The notes: a model not told the origin generated them from the sequence alone. Shown: positions 18,618 through 27,819, counted from the stretch's first letter. The stretch: 64,000 nt of DNA from Bacillota bacterium (GCA_023421955.1 JAEZSE010000045.1:8915-72914), one strand, 5' to 3'. Made by a program: numbers and translations.

Positions 18618-18885
18618 GACCATCGCCTTAGGTGCTATCGCACCTCGGCGAGTTTAGTTTTCGAACTTACGGCCCGTTACCCACCCACCGCGCATGTCGC
18701 TGGGTGGGTTCTTTGCTTTTACTCTCGTTTTCCGGATATCTAGAGTTAAGAATTCCAGCCTGCGAGCTAGTTTTGCTGTCTATTCCGACTAATTTATCGG
18801 TTGCCTCTGCCGGATAAACCGGCTGTCGGCTCTACACATATTCTCTCGCTCAATATGTTGATGATTTTTTGACAAGCCCTTTTGC
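18618..18885. other. Intergenic region between convergent genes
   Basis: About 270 bases. A small hairpin GGTGC-TATC-GCACC near 18631-18644 is the only structure noticed; no gene is supported. Confidence 0.4.
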
Positions 18886-19785
18886 TCATTTGATGTTTAG
18901 TAGCCTCTGCGCATTCTCCCCCAGCACCATGGATAACTCCCGGCCCGCGCAAGCTTTTCGCACGGCGGCAAGGCCGGTGCCGTGGAAGCCCCAGGGCCAG
19001 TCGGAGGCGAAGAGCACCCGCTCCGGCCCGAAGGCGGCGATCAACGCCCGGATGCCGGCGGGGGAGACGAAGGAGGTGTCCACATAGGCATTGGACAGCG
19101 GGGCCAGCTGTGAAAGCACACCGGCAAATTCTCGCAGACCGCCATGGGCTGCGATGAAGCGGAGCCGGGGGAATGCCAGCGCCATCTGCGCGATGCCCTC
19201 GATGCGGCCAAACTCCGGCGTTTGCAGGTGCTGCTCCGCCGGGGGGTAATAGTTTGCCACACCGGTGTGCACCATGACCAACGTGCCCTCCGGAAGCGCC
19301 GCAAGCGCCTCGGCCACGGCGGGCTCCGCCGGATCCACCCGCTGCAGGATGGGGTGCAGCTTGAAGCCTCTTGCGCCTTGAACCAATTGGCTTCGGGCCT
19401 GGCCGGGCAGGTCCGGCTGAGTGAAGTCAAAGGAGCCGAAGGGCAGCACCCGCGGGTCTGCTTGCGCGGCAGGCAGCAGGTCAGCAAAGGCGACGTTGGG
19501 CGCAAGGGGCATCGCGGCTGCGTAGTCAATGCCATGGCGGTCCAGGCTGGCGGAGAGGTTTTGCAGTGTGCCGGTGAAGTTGCGCATGCGCTCGGCCCGC
19601 GTCATCCACCATTTCACGCGGGGCAGTTCATAAACGGTGCGATCCAGGCCGGTGAAGCTGTAAAGTGACTGGCGGCGCAAGGCATCCGGGTCGAAAGGAC
19701 GGGCCATGGGCAGGTGGGAGAGGATGCGGCTGCCGCCGCTGGGATAGAGGATATCGCCCAGGTGGCAGTGGATGTCGATGATCAT
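18886..19785 (-). CDS. Amidohydrolase family (amidohydrolase-2 type) protein
   Basis: 299 residues. A TIM-barrel metal hydrolase: D-I-H-C-H near residues 4-8 supplies the HxH pair, A-H-G-G near 209 and F-A-S-D-W-P-W near 257 the later ligands. The reaction cannot be told from sequence; relatives hydrolyse or decarboxylate small ring compounds. The start at 19785 is chosen because the HxH motif must lie near the N-terminus. It begins 17 bases after the glycosyltransferase-like gene on the same strand, so the two form an operon. Confidence 0.82.
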   Translation of the reverse strand: MIIDIHCHLGDILYPSGGSRILSHLPMARPFDPDALRRQSLYSFTGLDRTVYELPRVKWWMTRAERMRNFTGTLQNLSASLDRHGIDYAAAMPLAPNVAFADLLPAAQADPRVLPFGSFDFTQPDLPGQARSQLVQGARGFKLHPILQRVDPAEPAVAEALAALPEGTLVMVHTGVANYYPPAEQHLQTPEFGRIEGIAQMALAFPRLRFIAAHGGLREFAGVLSQLAPLSNAYVDTSFVSPAGIRALIAAFGPERVLFASDWPWGFHGTGLAAVRKACAGRELSMVLGENAQRLLNIK

Positions 19786-19802
19786 GGCAGGCCACCTCAT
19801 TT

Positions 19803-21863
19803 TTACTGCACCTGATAAGTGAGCACCTTCACGTTGTCTCCGGTTGCGGTGATGGACACTTTCAGCCGCCCATCGCCGGGCCCTACGGTGAAATCCGCAT
19901 AGATCCAATTGCTGGCCTGATCGAGGTCAAAGGGATAGGAAGCCTCCCCGGCGGATAAGGTCAGCCGGGCTGCCTGCGCGGCCTTCACCTGCAGGTAGAC
20001 CCGGATCTTTCCCTGTGCCAGCAGCGTTGGGTCGTATACATATAGCGCAGCACCGTCGACGATGGCGCCATCCTGCCCCACGCCGGCCAGTGCGCTGTGG
20101 AGGAGCCTGCCATCCGCCGAGGTGAGGATGCTATAAAGGCCGTTGGCCGTAGTGGAGACCTGCGCGCCGGCAGCCGGCACCAGATGGAAAAACGTGCTGC
20201 CGTTGAGCGCCAGCGCCGTGGGTGTTTTGAGGGCTGCGGCGGGCGCTTCTGTCCAGTATTGCCGGGGCTGCCAGGGAGTGAATTGACCACCCGGGCCCAG
20301 GTTTTCACACAAATCCTCCAGCAGCACAAACTGCGGGGCGTCGGCCATGGTGATGTCCAGCACCGAAAGGCCGTTGTCGAAATACAGGCCGCTGTCGGAA
20401 ACCAGCAGCGCCGTCTGCCCGGACAGGCTCCGGGCTGCCTCCTGTGCGTCGGCGGCCATGGCCCGGCTGTCATTCCAGCGGTTCAGGTCATAGCCCAGGC
20501 CGTTGTTGAGGAGCAAGGTCAGCACCAGCGCTGCAGCCATCGCAGCCTTGGCCTGCCTGCCCCAACCCTTAGCCGCAAGCAGCGCCAGCATGCCCGCGCC
20601 GAATGCCACGGCGGCGACCTGCGACAGGGTGCGGAAGTTAAGCGCCGGGTCATCGAAGATCACGGCGGACAGCAGCAATGCATCCACCGGGAAGCGGCGG
20701 TTGGAGATCAGCGCGGAGAAGGACACGCTGACCGTCATCGCCAGAAGAAACCCCAGCGCGGCCTTCATCGCCACCCCGGGGCGGGCATGGTCCAGTGCCG
20801 GAGACAGAGCCAGCGCCAGCAGCGGCGGCAGGAAGGGGAAGAGGTACCGAATATGGAGCCGGCCCGCGAAAGCTACGGAAGTATTGGCGGCAAAGAAAAG
20901 ATAGCTTGCCCCCGCCACTACGGCGGCCAGCGCCAGCAGCAAAAGCCAGGTCTGCCGCTGCCGGGGCTCGTCATAGAGCCGGAGCGACGTGGCCGGCAAC
21001 AGCAGCGGGAACAACCCGAACGCCACAGGCGTCAAATAGGCATAGAGCAAAATGCCCTGCAGCGCCTGCTTCAGATGATCGAGCGTGGGTGGTTGGGTCT
21101 CGGTTTGATAGATGGATGGGTTGGCGTAGCTCACACCGGGCAGCAGGCCGATGAGCGGCCGCGACAGCAATGTGAGCCCACCCCAGGCGGCCAGGAAAAC
21201 AAGCCCGTCCAGCAAGGCCCTCTTGTCGCGGTCTTTCGCGGCCCAGAGGAGCATCATGGCGGTGAACAACACTGCCAGCGCCGCGTAACCGCCCTTTGCC
21301 AGGCAGAGCAGGAAGGTGACGGAGGCCGTGAGCAAGCTTTGGCCCACCCCTTTGGTCTGACCGGAAAACCGCCGGAACATCAACAGCACCGCCAGCAGAA
21401 ACAGCGGGTAGGACAGCGGCTCGGTCATGATCCGCGCGGTCAAAACCAGATCGGGCAGCAGGATCGCCACCGCCGCCACAAACAGCGCCCGGCGGCGGGA
21501 TCCGGTGACATTCAGAGCGATGAAGAAGGCCGGGAACACGGCCAGGTTCATCATCAGGCAGTTCAGCACCTGCACCGTGCGAAAGGGTGCCCATGGAAGA
21601 CCGAGGGCCCAAGCCGGAGAAATGACCAGCGGGTAAAGCAGGTTGGTATAGGTGAGCGGCTGATTTCGCAGCGTGACGCCCATGCCATCCCACAAGGAAC
21701 GGGCGATGTTGGCATAGACGGCTTCATCGGGCATCACAAAGGGGTTTTGGCTGAAAAGCAGGCAGGCGGCAAGTCGGGCGGCAACCCCGCCCAGATAAAG
21801 CAGGAGCAGCGCCCGCCGGGGCTGGATGGATCGTATTTTGGCTGTTATGGCTGAAGTTTGCAT
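19803..21863 (-). CDS. GT-C fold membrane glycosyltransferase-like protein (ArnT/PMT type)
   Basis: 686 residues. About the first 430 residues contain many membrane helices. The first external loop has the acidic pair of GT-C enzymes (M-P-D-E-A-V-Y-A-N-I-A near residue 42). The last 220 residues form an extracytoplasmic beta-rich domain. Such proteins move sugars from polyprenyl-phosphate donors to proteins or lipids. A much longer open frame runs upstream to 22799, but that part is only the antisense of the collagen gene. Start at 21863 (M-Q-T-S-A-I-T-A). Confidence 0.78.
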   Translation of the reverse strand: MQTSAITAKIRSIQPRRALLLLYLGGVAARLAACLLFSQNPFVMPDEAVYANIARSLWDGMGVTLRNQPLTYTNLLYPLVISPAWALGLPWAPFRTVQVLNCLMMNLAVFPAFFIALNVTGSRRRALFVAAVAILLPDLVLTARIMTEPLSYPLFLLAVLLMFRRFSGQTKGVGQSLLTASVTFLLCLAKGGYAALAVLFTAMMLLWAAKDRDKRALLDGLVFLAAWGGLTLLSRPLIGLLPGVSYANPSIYQTETQPPTLDHLKQALQGILLYAYLTPVAFGLFPLLLPATSLRLYDEPRQRQTWLLLLALAAVVAGASYLFFAANTSVAFAGRLHIRYLFPFLPPLLALALSPALDHARPGVAMKAALGFLLAMTVSVSFSALISNRRFPVDALLLSAVIFDDPALNFRTLSQVAAVAFGAGMLALLAAKGWGRQAKAAMAAALVLTLLLNNGLGYDLNRWNDSRAMAADAQEAARSLSGQTALLVSDSGLYFDNGLSVLDITMADAPQFVLLEDLCENLGPGGQFTPWQPRQYWTEAPAAALKTPTALALNGSTFFHLVPAAGAQVSTTANGLYSILTSADGRLLHSALAGVGQDGAIVDGAALYVYDPTLLAQGKIRVYLQVKAAQAARLTLSAGEASYPFDLDQASNWIYADFTVGPGDGRLKVSITATGDNVKVLTYQVQ

Positions 21864-21992
21864 GGCACCTCGCGCTGCCGGCTGGGCGGGGAATACCGGT
21901 GTGTAGGTTTGAATAGGATCATTATATCGTATGTTATGAGCGTCGACATTCTTTTTGTGACAAAATATATGCAAATATGGCAGGAATTGCGA

Positions 21993-21998
21993 TATAAT
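21993..21998 (+). promoter_or_regulatory. Possible -10 box of the collagen-like gene
   Basis: TATAAT at 21993-21998; no good -35 box at the expected distance. Confidence 0.35.
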
Positions 21999-22014
21999 GG
22001 AAATCGGGGAAACG

Positions 22015-23049
22015 ATGAACCATACAGTGCGCTTCCCCAAGAAATGGGTGATTGTGATGAACGTTCGGAATCGACTGACGATCAATATGGCGCTGGCGAT
22101 GTTGCTGGTAACGGTGATGCTGCTGGCCAGCGCCTGCGGCACCGCCGCAACCAACGGCGCAACCGGAGCGACCGGCCCCACCGGCCCTACGGGAGCCACC
22201 GGAGCAGCCGGCCCGAAGGGTGCGACAGGGGTTACCGGGGCGACCGGTGTGACGGGAGCCACCGGAGCGCAGGGCATCCGCGGCCTGGATGGCACCGACG
22301 GTGCTGACGGCACTGACGGCACGGACGGCTCTGATGGCGCGAAAGGCGCGAAAGGCGCAACGGGGGCCACAGGCCCTGCCGGCAGCGGAGCCACCGGAGC
22401 GACCGGCCCCACCGGCGCAGCGGGCCCTGTTGGTGCGACCGGCGCAGCTGGCCCGACCGGGGCGACCGGCCCTGCTGGCGCAACCGGCGCAACGGGTCCT
22501 GCGGGCGCAGCCGGCCCGACAGGAGCGACCGGCCCAGTGGGCCCCACTGGCGCCACCGGCCCTGTGGGTGATACCGGCGCTGTGGGTGCCACCGGCCCGA
22601 CCGGCCCGACCGGCGCAACCGGCGCAACGGGGGCCACAGGCACGGCCATCAGTGTGTATGGGTCTTCCTTCCAGCTGGCGACTCTCGCCGATGCCACGGT
22701 TGTGGGCGGTGCCGATGTGCCGTTTTCCAACAATGGCCCGTTGCAGGGCGTGACCCACACCCCAGGCACAACGACATTTACGGTGTCGGAAGCCGGCAAC
22801 TATGAGATTCTGTATTCAGTCAGCCACACTGCGGGGGTCGGCGCGGAGGTTGCGATCGCAGTCAACGGCACCGTGCAGCCGCAAACGCCCATCGCACTGC
22901 TCACGGCCACCGGGCAGGTCAATGGTTCTGTGATCCTTTCGCTGGCGGCCGGCGATGTGGTGACGCTGCGCAACAACTCCGCTGTGGCCCTCACAATGGT
23001 GCTGGCTCCAGCGGTGGCGGCGCAGATAACATTTAAAAAACTGAATTAA
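22015..23049 (+). CDS. Collagen-like lipoprotein with BclA-type C-terminal domain
   Basis: 344 residues from ATG 22015. A lipoprotein signal ends in L-A-S-A-C, so the protein should be surface-anchored. Residues about 45-210 are nearly uninterrupted G-x-y triplets rich in G-A-T-G-P-T and G-P-A, the bacterial collagen type, with a short D-G-T-D-G patch. The last 130 residues match the jelly-roll C-terminal domain of BclA-like exosporium proteins (N-Y-E-I-L-Y-S-V-S region). It probably trimerises. ATG 22057 is an alternative start that gives a more usual signal length. Threonines in the triplets could be glycosylated, possibly by the divergent GT-C protein. Confidence 0.85.
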   Translation: MNHTVRFPKKWVIVMNVRNRLTINMALAMLLVTVMLLASACGTAATNGATGATGPTGPTGATGAAGPKGATGVTGATGVTGATGAQGIRGLDGTDGADGTDGTDGSDGAKGAKGATGATGPAGSGATGATGPTGAAGPVGATGAAGPTGATGPAGATGATGPAGAAGPTGATGPVGPTGATGPVGDTGAVGATGPTGPTGATGATGATGTAISVYGSSFQLATLADATVVGGADVPFSNNGPLQGVTHTPGTTTFTVSEAGNYEILYSVSHTAGVGAEVAIAVNGTVQPQTPIALLTATGQVNGSVILSLAAGDVVTLRNNSAVALTMVLAPAVAAQITFKKLN

Positions 23050-23065
23050 GGCCATAAGCAGAATG

Positions 23066-23094
23066 AAAGCGACCGTGGAAACGGTCGCTTTTGT
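23066..23094. terminator. Bidirectional terminator
   Basis: Perfect 11-bp stem AAAGCGACCGT/ACGGTCGCTTT with a four-base loop, serving both the collagen gene and the convergent UroD-like gene. Confidence 0.92.
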
Positions 23095-23118
23095 TTATTC
23101 AATCACTGTCAGGATCAC

Positions 23119-24363
23119 TTATCGGTAGAACCTGTCCAGCGTCCCGCGGACGGTCTTTTCCCAGGTGACCAGGTTTTCCAGCCGGTAACCGGCGGTGCTG
23201 ATATCCTTGAGCACCATTTCATAGGGCGTGCCGTATTGAAGGCACGCCTTTGCCGTTTCCTCAATCTCCGCGCGGACAACCGCCGGGTCCACCCGCGTGG
23301 CCACATGGGCCGGGTTGGGCTTGCGGGATAGCACATAGCCGCCGCCCATCTGCTCGGCGGAGTGGGCCACTTTTGCCCAGGGGCTCACGCCAATCTTGCG
23401 CATGTTGGGCACTCGTTTCAACAGGTGGATCTTGTTATCCAGCGGCTCGCAGCAGCCGTAGTAGACCAGGCCGCAGCGCTCGAAGAGCCTGGCCATATAG
23501 GCAAGTTCAAATTCCTCATGCATGGCAGGGGATACGCTGGAGAAGATCTGCGCCGTGCCCCTAAACCATATGTCTTTTGCGCGGACATGCACGCCGTCAA
23601 AGCCCGGTTGCGGCAGGGCGGACGTGTAGGCCGGGGTGCAGTGCACAGAGGGCTGGTCGAAGGCCAGCAGGCCCAGCGCCTCATATTGCTCCAGCACCCC
23701 CAGGCCGATCTCGGTGAACTTTTCCATGACCCGGTGCATGAACTCCGGCCGGTCAAACAGATCCATCAGCAGCGGCTCGGCGCCGCGGAGCTCGGCGATC
23801 AGGTCCCACGGGGCGAAGTGGAAATAGAGCACGGTGAGCCTGGGGGGCAGGATGCCGCCCAACAGGTCTGCGGCCTGCTCCATGCGGATGGCGTCGGCGG
23901 CGGGGTCGGCGGTGATCACCGGTACGCGGAGCTTTGCAAGGTCTTCCTCGGTGGAAAGCCGGTCTTCATAATGGTGGGAGACGATGTTGTTTTGCGAATC
24001 CACCGCCAGCGTGACATCCTGGATGGCGATGCCGATGCCGGAGGAATGAATGGCCTTGCGGATGGGGTAATAGGGCGGATAGACCGTGTCGCCGTCAAAA
24101 TATTTGCGGGTGAAGAGCGCGCGGCGCAGGAAGGTTTCCACCTCTCTGGCAAAGGGGGTTTCGCTGGTGCAAGTGAGCTCGCCGGTTGCGTTCAGCTCGT
24201 GCCAGGGCACCTCGTCAAACCACACGGTGGGCCTCAGGCCCGGTGTCAAATCGTTGATCGCGCGGGCACGGTCAATGCGCTTCTGCTGGTCGTCCGCCTG
24301 GGCAATCTCCCGATAGCGCCGGGCAAGCTCCCGGACGGTTGATTTTTCCTGCTCTGTGAACAT
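23119..24363 (-). CDS. Uroporphyrinogen decarboxylase family (URO-D) protein
   Basis: 414 residues of the URO-D/methyltransferase superfamily. In anaerobes these proteins usually move methyl groups to corrinoid proteins; haem synthesis is less likely for this divergent form. The barrel centre F-H-F-A-P-W-D-L and the later G-C-C-E-P-L-D-N-K-I-H segment, with adjacent cysteines, could be metal ligands. The start at 24363 is the first ATG of the conserved helical N-terminus. Upstream bases on this strand include GGTGTGTG, a weak site. No corrinoid protein gene lies nearby. Confidence 0.75.
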   Translation of the reverse strand: MFTEQEKSTVRELARRYREIAQADDQQKRIDRARAINDLTPGLRPTVWFDEVPWHELNATGELTCTSETPFAREVETFLRRALFTRKYFDGDTVYPPYYPIRKAIHSSGIGIAIQDVTLAVDSQNNIVSHHYEDRLSTEEDLAKLRVPVITADPAADAIRMEQAADLLGGILPPRLTVLYFHFAPWDLIAELRGAEPLLMDLFDRPEFMHRVMEKFTEIGLGVLEQYEALGLLAFDQPSVHCTPAYTSALPQPGFDGVHVRAKDIWFRGTAQIFSSVSPAMHEEFELAYMARLFERCGLVYYGCCEPLDNKIHLLKRVPNMRKIGVSPWAKVAHSAEQMGGGYVLSRKPNPAHVATRVDPAVVRAEIEETAKACLQYGTPYEMVLKDISTAGYRLENLVTWEKTVRGTLDRFYR

Positions 24364-24426
24364 GCCACACACCTCTGCGCCAGTTTGCACCATTATAGCG
24401 CAGTTTGCCGGTTTCGTGCGCAAGGC

Positions 24427-24456
24427 TTGCTTTCTTTTCCGAGTATTGTCTAGACT
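24427..24456 (+). promoter_or_regulatory. Promoter of the portal gene
   Basis: TTGCTT at 24427-24432, 18-base spacer, TAGACT at 24451-24456. Confidence 0.5.
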
Positions 24457-24538
24457 GGATGGGCGGGGTTCTGCCCGCACGCCTGTTACTTCTCATTTTC
24501 ATCCTCATGAAGCAAATCAAACCAAAGGAGAAACGCCC

Positions 24539-26245
24539 ATGCTGTATGTGAAGCCCAACGGCACTTCTGACCACACCCAATGGATGCGCCTGAGCCAGGC
24601 CGACGACAAGACGCTGGCCGGCGAGTGCGAACGGATCTTCGGCGAATACTGGAACGCTGCCCGCCCCCACTTTGAGCGATTCCGAAACAACGACGCTTAC
24701 TACCGCGGCGCCCACTGGGACCTTGCAGCGGAGCAGGACCCCGGCGAGCCCCGGCCCCACACGCCGGTACTTTGGAGCACGGTGGACAACATCCACGCAG
24801 ACCTTGTGGACGCTTTCCCAGGTGCTGCCATCGAAGCCCAGACGCCGGATGACGCGGGCAAGGCCGAAAATGTGTCCGCCCTCTTCAAAGGGATGCTGAA
24901 GCGCGCCGGGTTCCAGCGTACCTGGCATGACATGACGGCGGGCCTCACCCAGCAGGGCGCAGACGTGCTGGAGGTGTTTTGGGATAAGTCGCTTTACGGC
25001 GGGCTGGGCGATGTGAACATCCAGCGCTGGAGCATCCGTAATTTCCTGTTTGACCCTGTGGTCTCCGACCTCAACGACAGTGAAGCGGTGATCAAGTTCA
25101 AGTTCGAGCGCGCCGACACGGTGCGGGCGCTCTACCCCAAGCATGCCGCCGAGATCGGCGGGGCTGGGGCATGGGCACCGGAGGAAGCCTTCGGCGGCGC
25201 GCGCGGCGGCGGGCTCACACTGGTGTATGACTTCTGGTGGCGGGAGGCGGAGCCGGATCGAGACGGCATGGGCGGCGGGCAGCAGTGGCGTGTCTATTGG
25301 TGCAAGGTGGCCGGCGGCGTGGTGGTGGCCCGCTGCGGCAAAGACCGCTCGGGCAAGATGCGCAGCGCATATGCCCACGGTAAGTATCCCTTTGTGGTGG
25401 TGCCCTATGACCCCATTGAGGGGTCGCTCTATGGCCTGGGTGTGGTGGACCGCTTCAAGCAAACCCAGTGGTTCATCGACCTCAGTGACCAGATGGTGCT
25501 GAAAAACCTGTTTGTCTCCGCTCGCAGCAAGCTTTTGGTGGCCGACAACGCCGGCATCGACCTGGACGCGCTGCGCAACTGGCGCAACGACATCATCCGG
25601 GGCCGCGACATCTCGCAGAATGCCGTGCGCTGGTTTGACAAGGCACCCTTTGCCGATGGCCAGATGGAATACTCCAACAGGAAAAGCGCCCAGATGAAGG
25701 AGGAAAGCGGGCAGAACGACTTCTCCCGCGGGGACGTGACCGGCGGCGTGACGGCAGCTGCGGCCATCAAGGCATTGCAGGAGGCGGCGGGCAAACGCAG
25801 CCGCAAGCGCATCGACATGCTCTATGCCTGCTGCGAGGAGGCCTTCCGCCTGGCGCTGCACCTGATGGCCGAGCACTACACGGAAAAACGCCAGTTTGTG
25901 CTGGCCTTTGAGGGCAACAAGGTGCTGAAAGAGATTTCCCGTGAGGACTTTTTGACTGCCAAGGGCAGAAGGCTCATTGACTTCGACCTCAACATCCACG
26001 CGGAGAAAACCGCCGGTTACCGCACGGCCTGGAACAACGACCAGGCGATGCAGCTCATGCAGGCCGGCATGATCGACGGCGAGACGGCGCTGATGATGAT
26101 GGACTTTGACCGCAAGGATGAGGTGCTGGCGATGATGCGGAAAAAGAAGGCGGAGGAACCCTTTCCCCCGACACCTCCCCCTTCCAGTGGGAGGGGTGAT
26201 GCCACCGCCCCGGCTTCACAAATCGGTTCTCCCATGAGCGTGTGA
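24539..26245 (+). CDS. Phage portal protein
   Basis: 568 residues. It should form the dodecameric ring through which DNA enters the capsid. Recognition rests on the segment G-R-D-I-S-Q-N-A, then S-R-G-D-V-T-G-G-V-T-A-A-A-A-I near residues 400-414, typical of podovirus-type portals, followed by a long helix. The N-terminal third contains P-F-V-V-V-P-Y-D-P and a D-L-S-D-Q motif near 320. ATG 24539 has AAAGGAG nine bases upstream. It lies 10 kb from the terminase and just before the second, broken toxin carrier. Confidence 0.85.
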   Translation: MLYVKPNGTSDHTQWMRLSQADDKTLAGECERIFGEYWNAARPHFERFRNNDAYYRGAHWDLAAEQDPGEPRPHTPVLWSTVDNIHADLVDAFPGAAIEAQTPDDAGKAENVSALFKGMLKRAGFQRTWHDMTAGLTQQGADVLEVFWDKSLYGGLGDVNIQRWSIRNFLFDPVVSDLNDSEAVIKFKFERADTVRALYPKHAAEIGGAGAWAPEEAFGGARGGGLTLVYDFWWREAEPDRDGMGGGQQWRVYWCKVAGGVVVARCGKDRSGKMRSAYAHGKYPFVVVPYDPIEGSLYGLGVVDRFKQTQWFIDLSDQMVLKNLFVSARSKLLVADNAGIDLDALRNWRNDIIRGRDISQNAVRWFDKAPFADGQMEYSNRKSAQMKEESGQNDFSRGDVTGGVTAAAAIKALQEAAGKRSRKRIDMLYACCEEAFRLALHLMAEHYTEKRQFVLAFEGNKVLKEISREDFLTAKGRRLIDFDLNIHAEKTAGYRTAWNNDQAMQLMQAGMIDGETALMMMDFDRKDEVLAMMRKKKAEEPFPPTPPPSSGRGDATAPASQIGSPMSV

Positions 26246-26283
26246 GGCACGCTCCCCCTTGTCTTCTCCCTCATCAGTATAGC

Positions 26284-26416
26284 ACTCACCCCCTAACCCC
26301 CTCTCCCACTGACGTGCGAGAGGGGGAGCATTTTATCTAGTTGATTGGCACAAAGTCGAGTCTATGGCCTCTCCCCCCTCTCGCATTTATGGGAGAGGGG
26401 GGCAGGGGGGTGAGTG
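26284..26416. repeat. Inverted repeat pair, REP-like family A variant
   Basis: ACTCACCCCCTAACCCCC at 26284 is mirrored by GGGGGGCAGGGGGGTGAGT ending at 26416, with inner GAGAGGGG/CCCCTCTC arms. The right arm runs into the first codons of the broken toxin carrier. Confidence 0.75.
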
Positions 26417-27797
26417 CCTGGCAGAAGAAGGACTTGCTGGATCAATTGGATGAGGAGTATGCCAGGCTGATTCCAACAAAACCGCAGGCCGCTACCAAGC
26501 CAAACGTGAGCCTCGGGAAGCCATTTAAGCCAGCCTATGTGCCTGCAGAGGGGCAAACACCCCCTCGCGGCACCGGAGCCCGGTTTTCTGCCGGATTGCC
26601 CGGCTAGAAGAAGGCCGATGAGCCGCAGAAGAAGGCGGTGGTGAGGAATCCGTTTACGTATTTGAATCAAGAACAACAAACCAATCCTGGAAAGAGACTG
26701 GCCGACCCGGTGCTGCCAGGAGGACAGACATATGAATCACCGTCGATCCTGAAGAAACTGACGGCAGAAGATTATGTGCGAGCGTGGAAAACCGCGATTG
26801 GAACACAACGGAGGCTTATGCCAATGGCATTCGGAATGGATCAATTTCTGATACTGGCATGACTCCATCGCAAAGACAAAGATTTCAGGATGCAACACTG
26901 AACCAGTTGACCCAGCCTCAAATGAATCTTGTTTCATGTGTTTTGGGTGTAGGCAATGGTGTATCCATGGATCTGCTGGAGTCTTCGCTCCGCATGAACG
27001 CAGACAGGCAGGATGAGACCGGGCGATTGGCACAATCTTCCTTACACGTGATTGACAGATTGTAGGACGAGGCACCAGTTGGGTATCAAATTGGTTATGG
27101 AGTTGGCCAGATGATCCCAATTTATGGCGCTGGGAGCGTGGCAGGCGAAACTGTTGGGAATGTCGTCAAGCAACCGTATCTGCGGGAGGCCGCCATCGGG
27201 GCACTTTCAACAGCAGCGCTAACCGTTGTTTCCGGTATCGCACAAGGTAAGCCTGCAGGGCAGATTGCTCTGGAAACTGCCAATAACGCCGCACTGGGCT
27301 CGCTGTATGGCATGGGGCTCAGGTATTTGGGCGAGGTGTTGCCACAGCCGGGGACGATCCCATATTACCAGGTGGAAGGAAGAGGCGGGTTCCAGAAGAA
27401 GCTTGCTCCGGTTGTGGGAGGCATTGCGCAAGGGCTGAATCCGAATGGGGTGATTGATAGCTTCATACCAGCAGATGATATGATTGAAACCAGGAATATT
27501 GTTGGTAGTACATATAATGAGTATAAACCTACACAAGACAGATTGAGCTTTGATAAAGTTGATGACTATATTCAAAAACTCTATCAAAGGCAGAGAGTAG
27601 ATCCTATAGAGGTTTACGAAGTGCCAGGTAAAGGTTATTATGTTCAGGAAGGCCATCACCGCTTGGCAGCAAGTAAGTTGAGTGGATATCCGGTTGATAT
27701 CAAAATTCTCGGAACAAGCGGACCTATCGGTATGGATGATTGGCAAAGTGTCAAATGGAAAGCGTACATCAATGATGAACAATTCTGGAACGATTGA
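26410..27797 (+). pseudogene. Second polymorphic toxin carrier, degraded
   Basis: From GTG 26410 the frame reads S-A-W-Q-K-K-D-L-L-D-Q-L-D-E-E-Y, the same opening as the carrier at 14551. An in-frame TAG stands at 26605, after which the same frame continues (K-K-A-D-E-P-Q-K-K). A -1 shift near 26783 leads into E-N-R-D-W-N-T-T-E-A-Y, and a second in-frame TAG stands at 27063, followed by D-E-A-P-V-G-Y-Q-I-G-Y. The last part is an intact ParB-like toxin domain. Three lesions make the full protein unlikely. The 5' end overlaps a repeat, so the original start may be lost. Confidence 0.75.
27111..27797 (+). CDS. ParB-like toxin domain, C-terminal end of degraded carrier
   Basis: 228 residues if translated alone from ATG 27111. 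The first 120 residues are glycine/alanine-rich and may cross membranes (A-I-G-A-L-S-T-A-A-L-T-V-V-S-G). The last 100 carry the ParB/Srx-type nuclease signature V-Y-E-V-P-G-K-G-Y-Y-V-Q-E-G-H-H-R near residues 166-182, known as a toxin module in polymorphic toxins. It is A+T-rich. Without its carrier it has no obvious export route. No ribosome site precedes the ATG, so it is probably untranslated. Confidence 0.6.
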   Translation: MIPIYGAGSVAGETVGNVVKQPYLREAAIGALSTAALTVVSGIAQGKPAGQIALETANNAALGSLYGMGLRYLGEVLPQPGTIPYYQVEGRGGFQKKLAPVVGGIAQGLNPNGVIDSFIPADDMIETRNIVGSTYNEYKPTQDRLSFDKVDDYIQKLYQRQRVDPIEVYEVPGKGYYVQEGHHRLAASKLSGYPVDIKILGTSGPIGMDDWQSVKWKAYINDEQFWND

Positions 27798-27819
27798 ATG
27801 GTAGGGGTGTGGGAGACTA

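Noticed and set aside
20097..21854. 585-codon forward frame opposite the GT-C protein.
   Set aside because: Gln/Arg/Gly-rich shadow without hydrophobic core; the reverse frame has regular membrane helices.
22150..22650. Tandem repeats that could be taken for a CRISPR-like or satellite array.
   Set aside because: Repeats are nine-base Gly-X-Y codon units within one frame, without spacers.
21864..22799. Apparent N-terminal extension of the GT-C membrane protein to 998 residues with repeated A-P-V-G-P-V-A-P.
   Set aside because: This is the exact antisense of the collagen triplets. The real start with a membrane-protein N-terminus is at 21863.
26410..27797. Stop-codon recoding (TAG as amino acid) to rescue the carrier.
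   Set aside because: A frameshift is also needed, and TAG serves as a normal stop in other genes of the window, for example 61218 and 63658.
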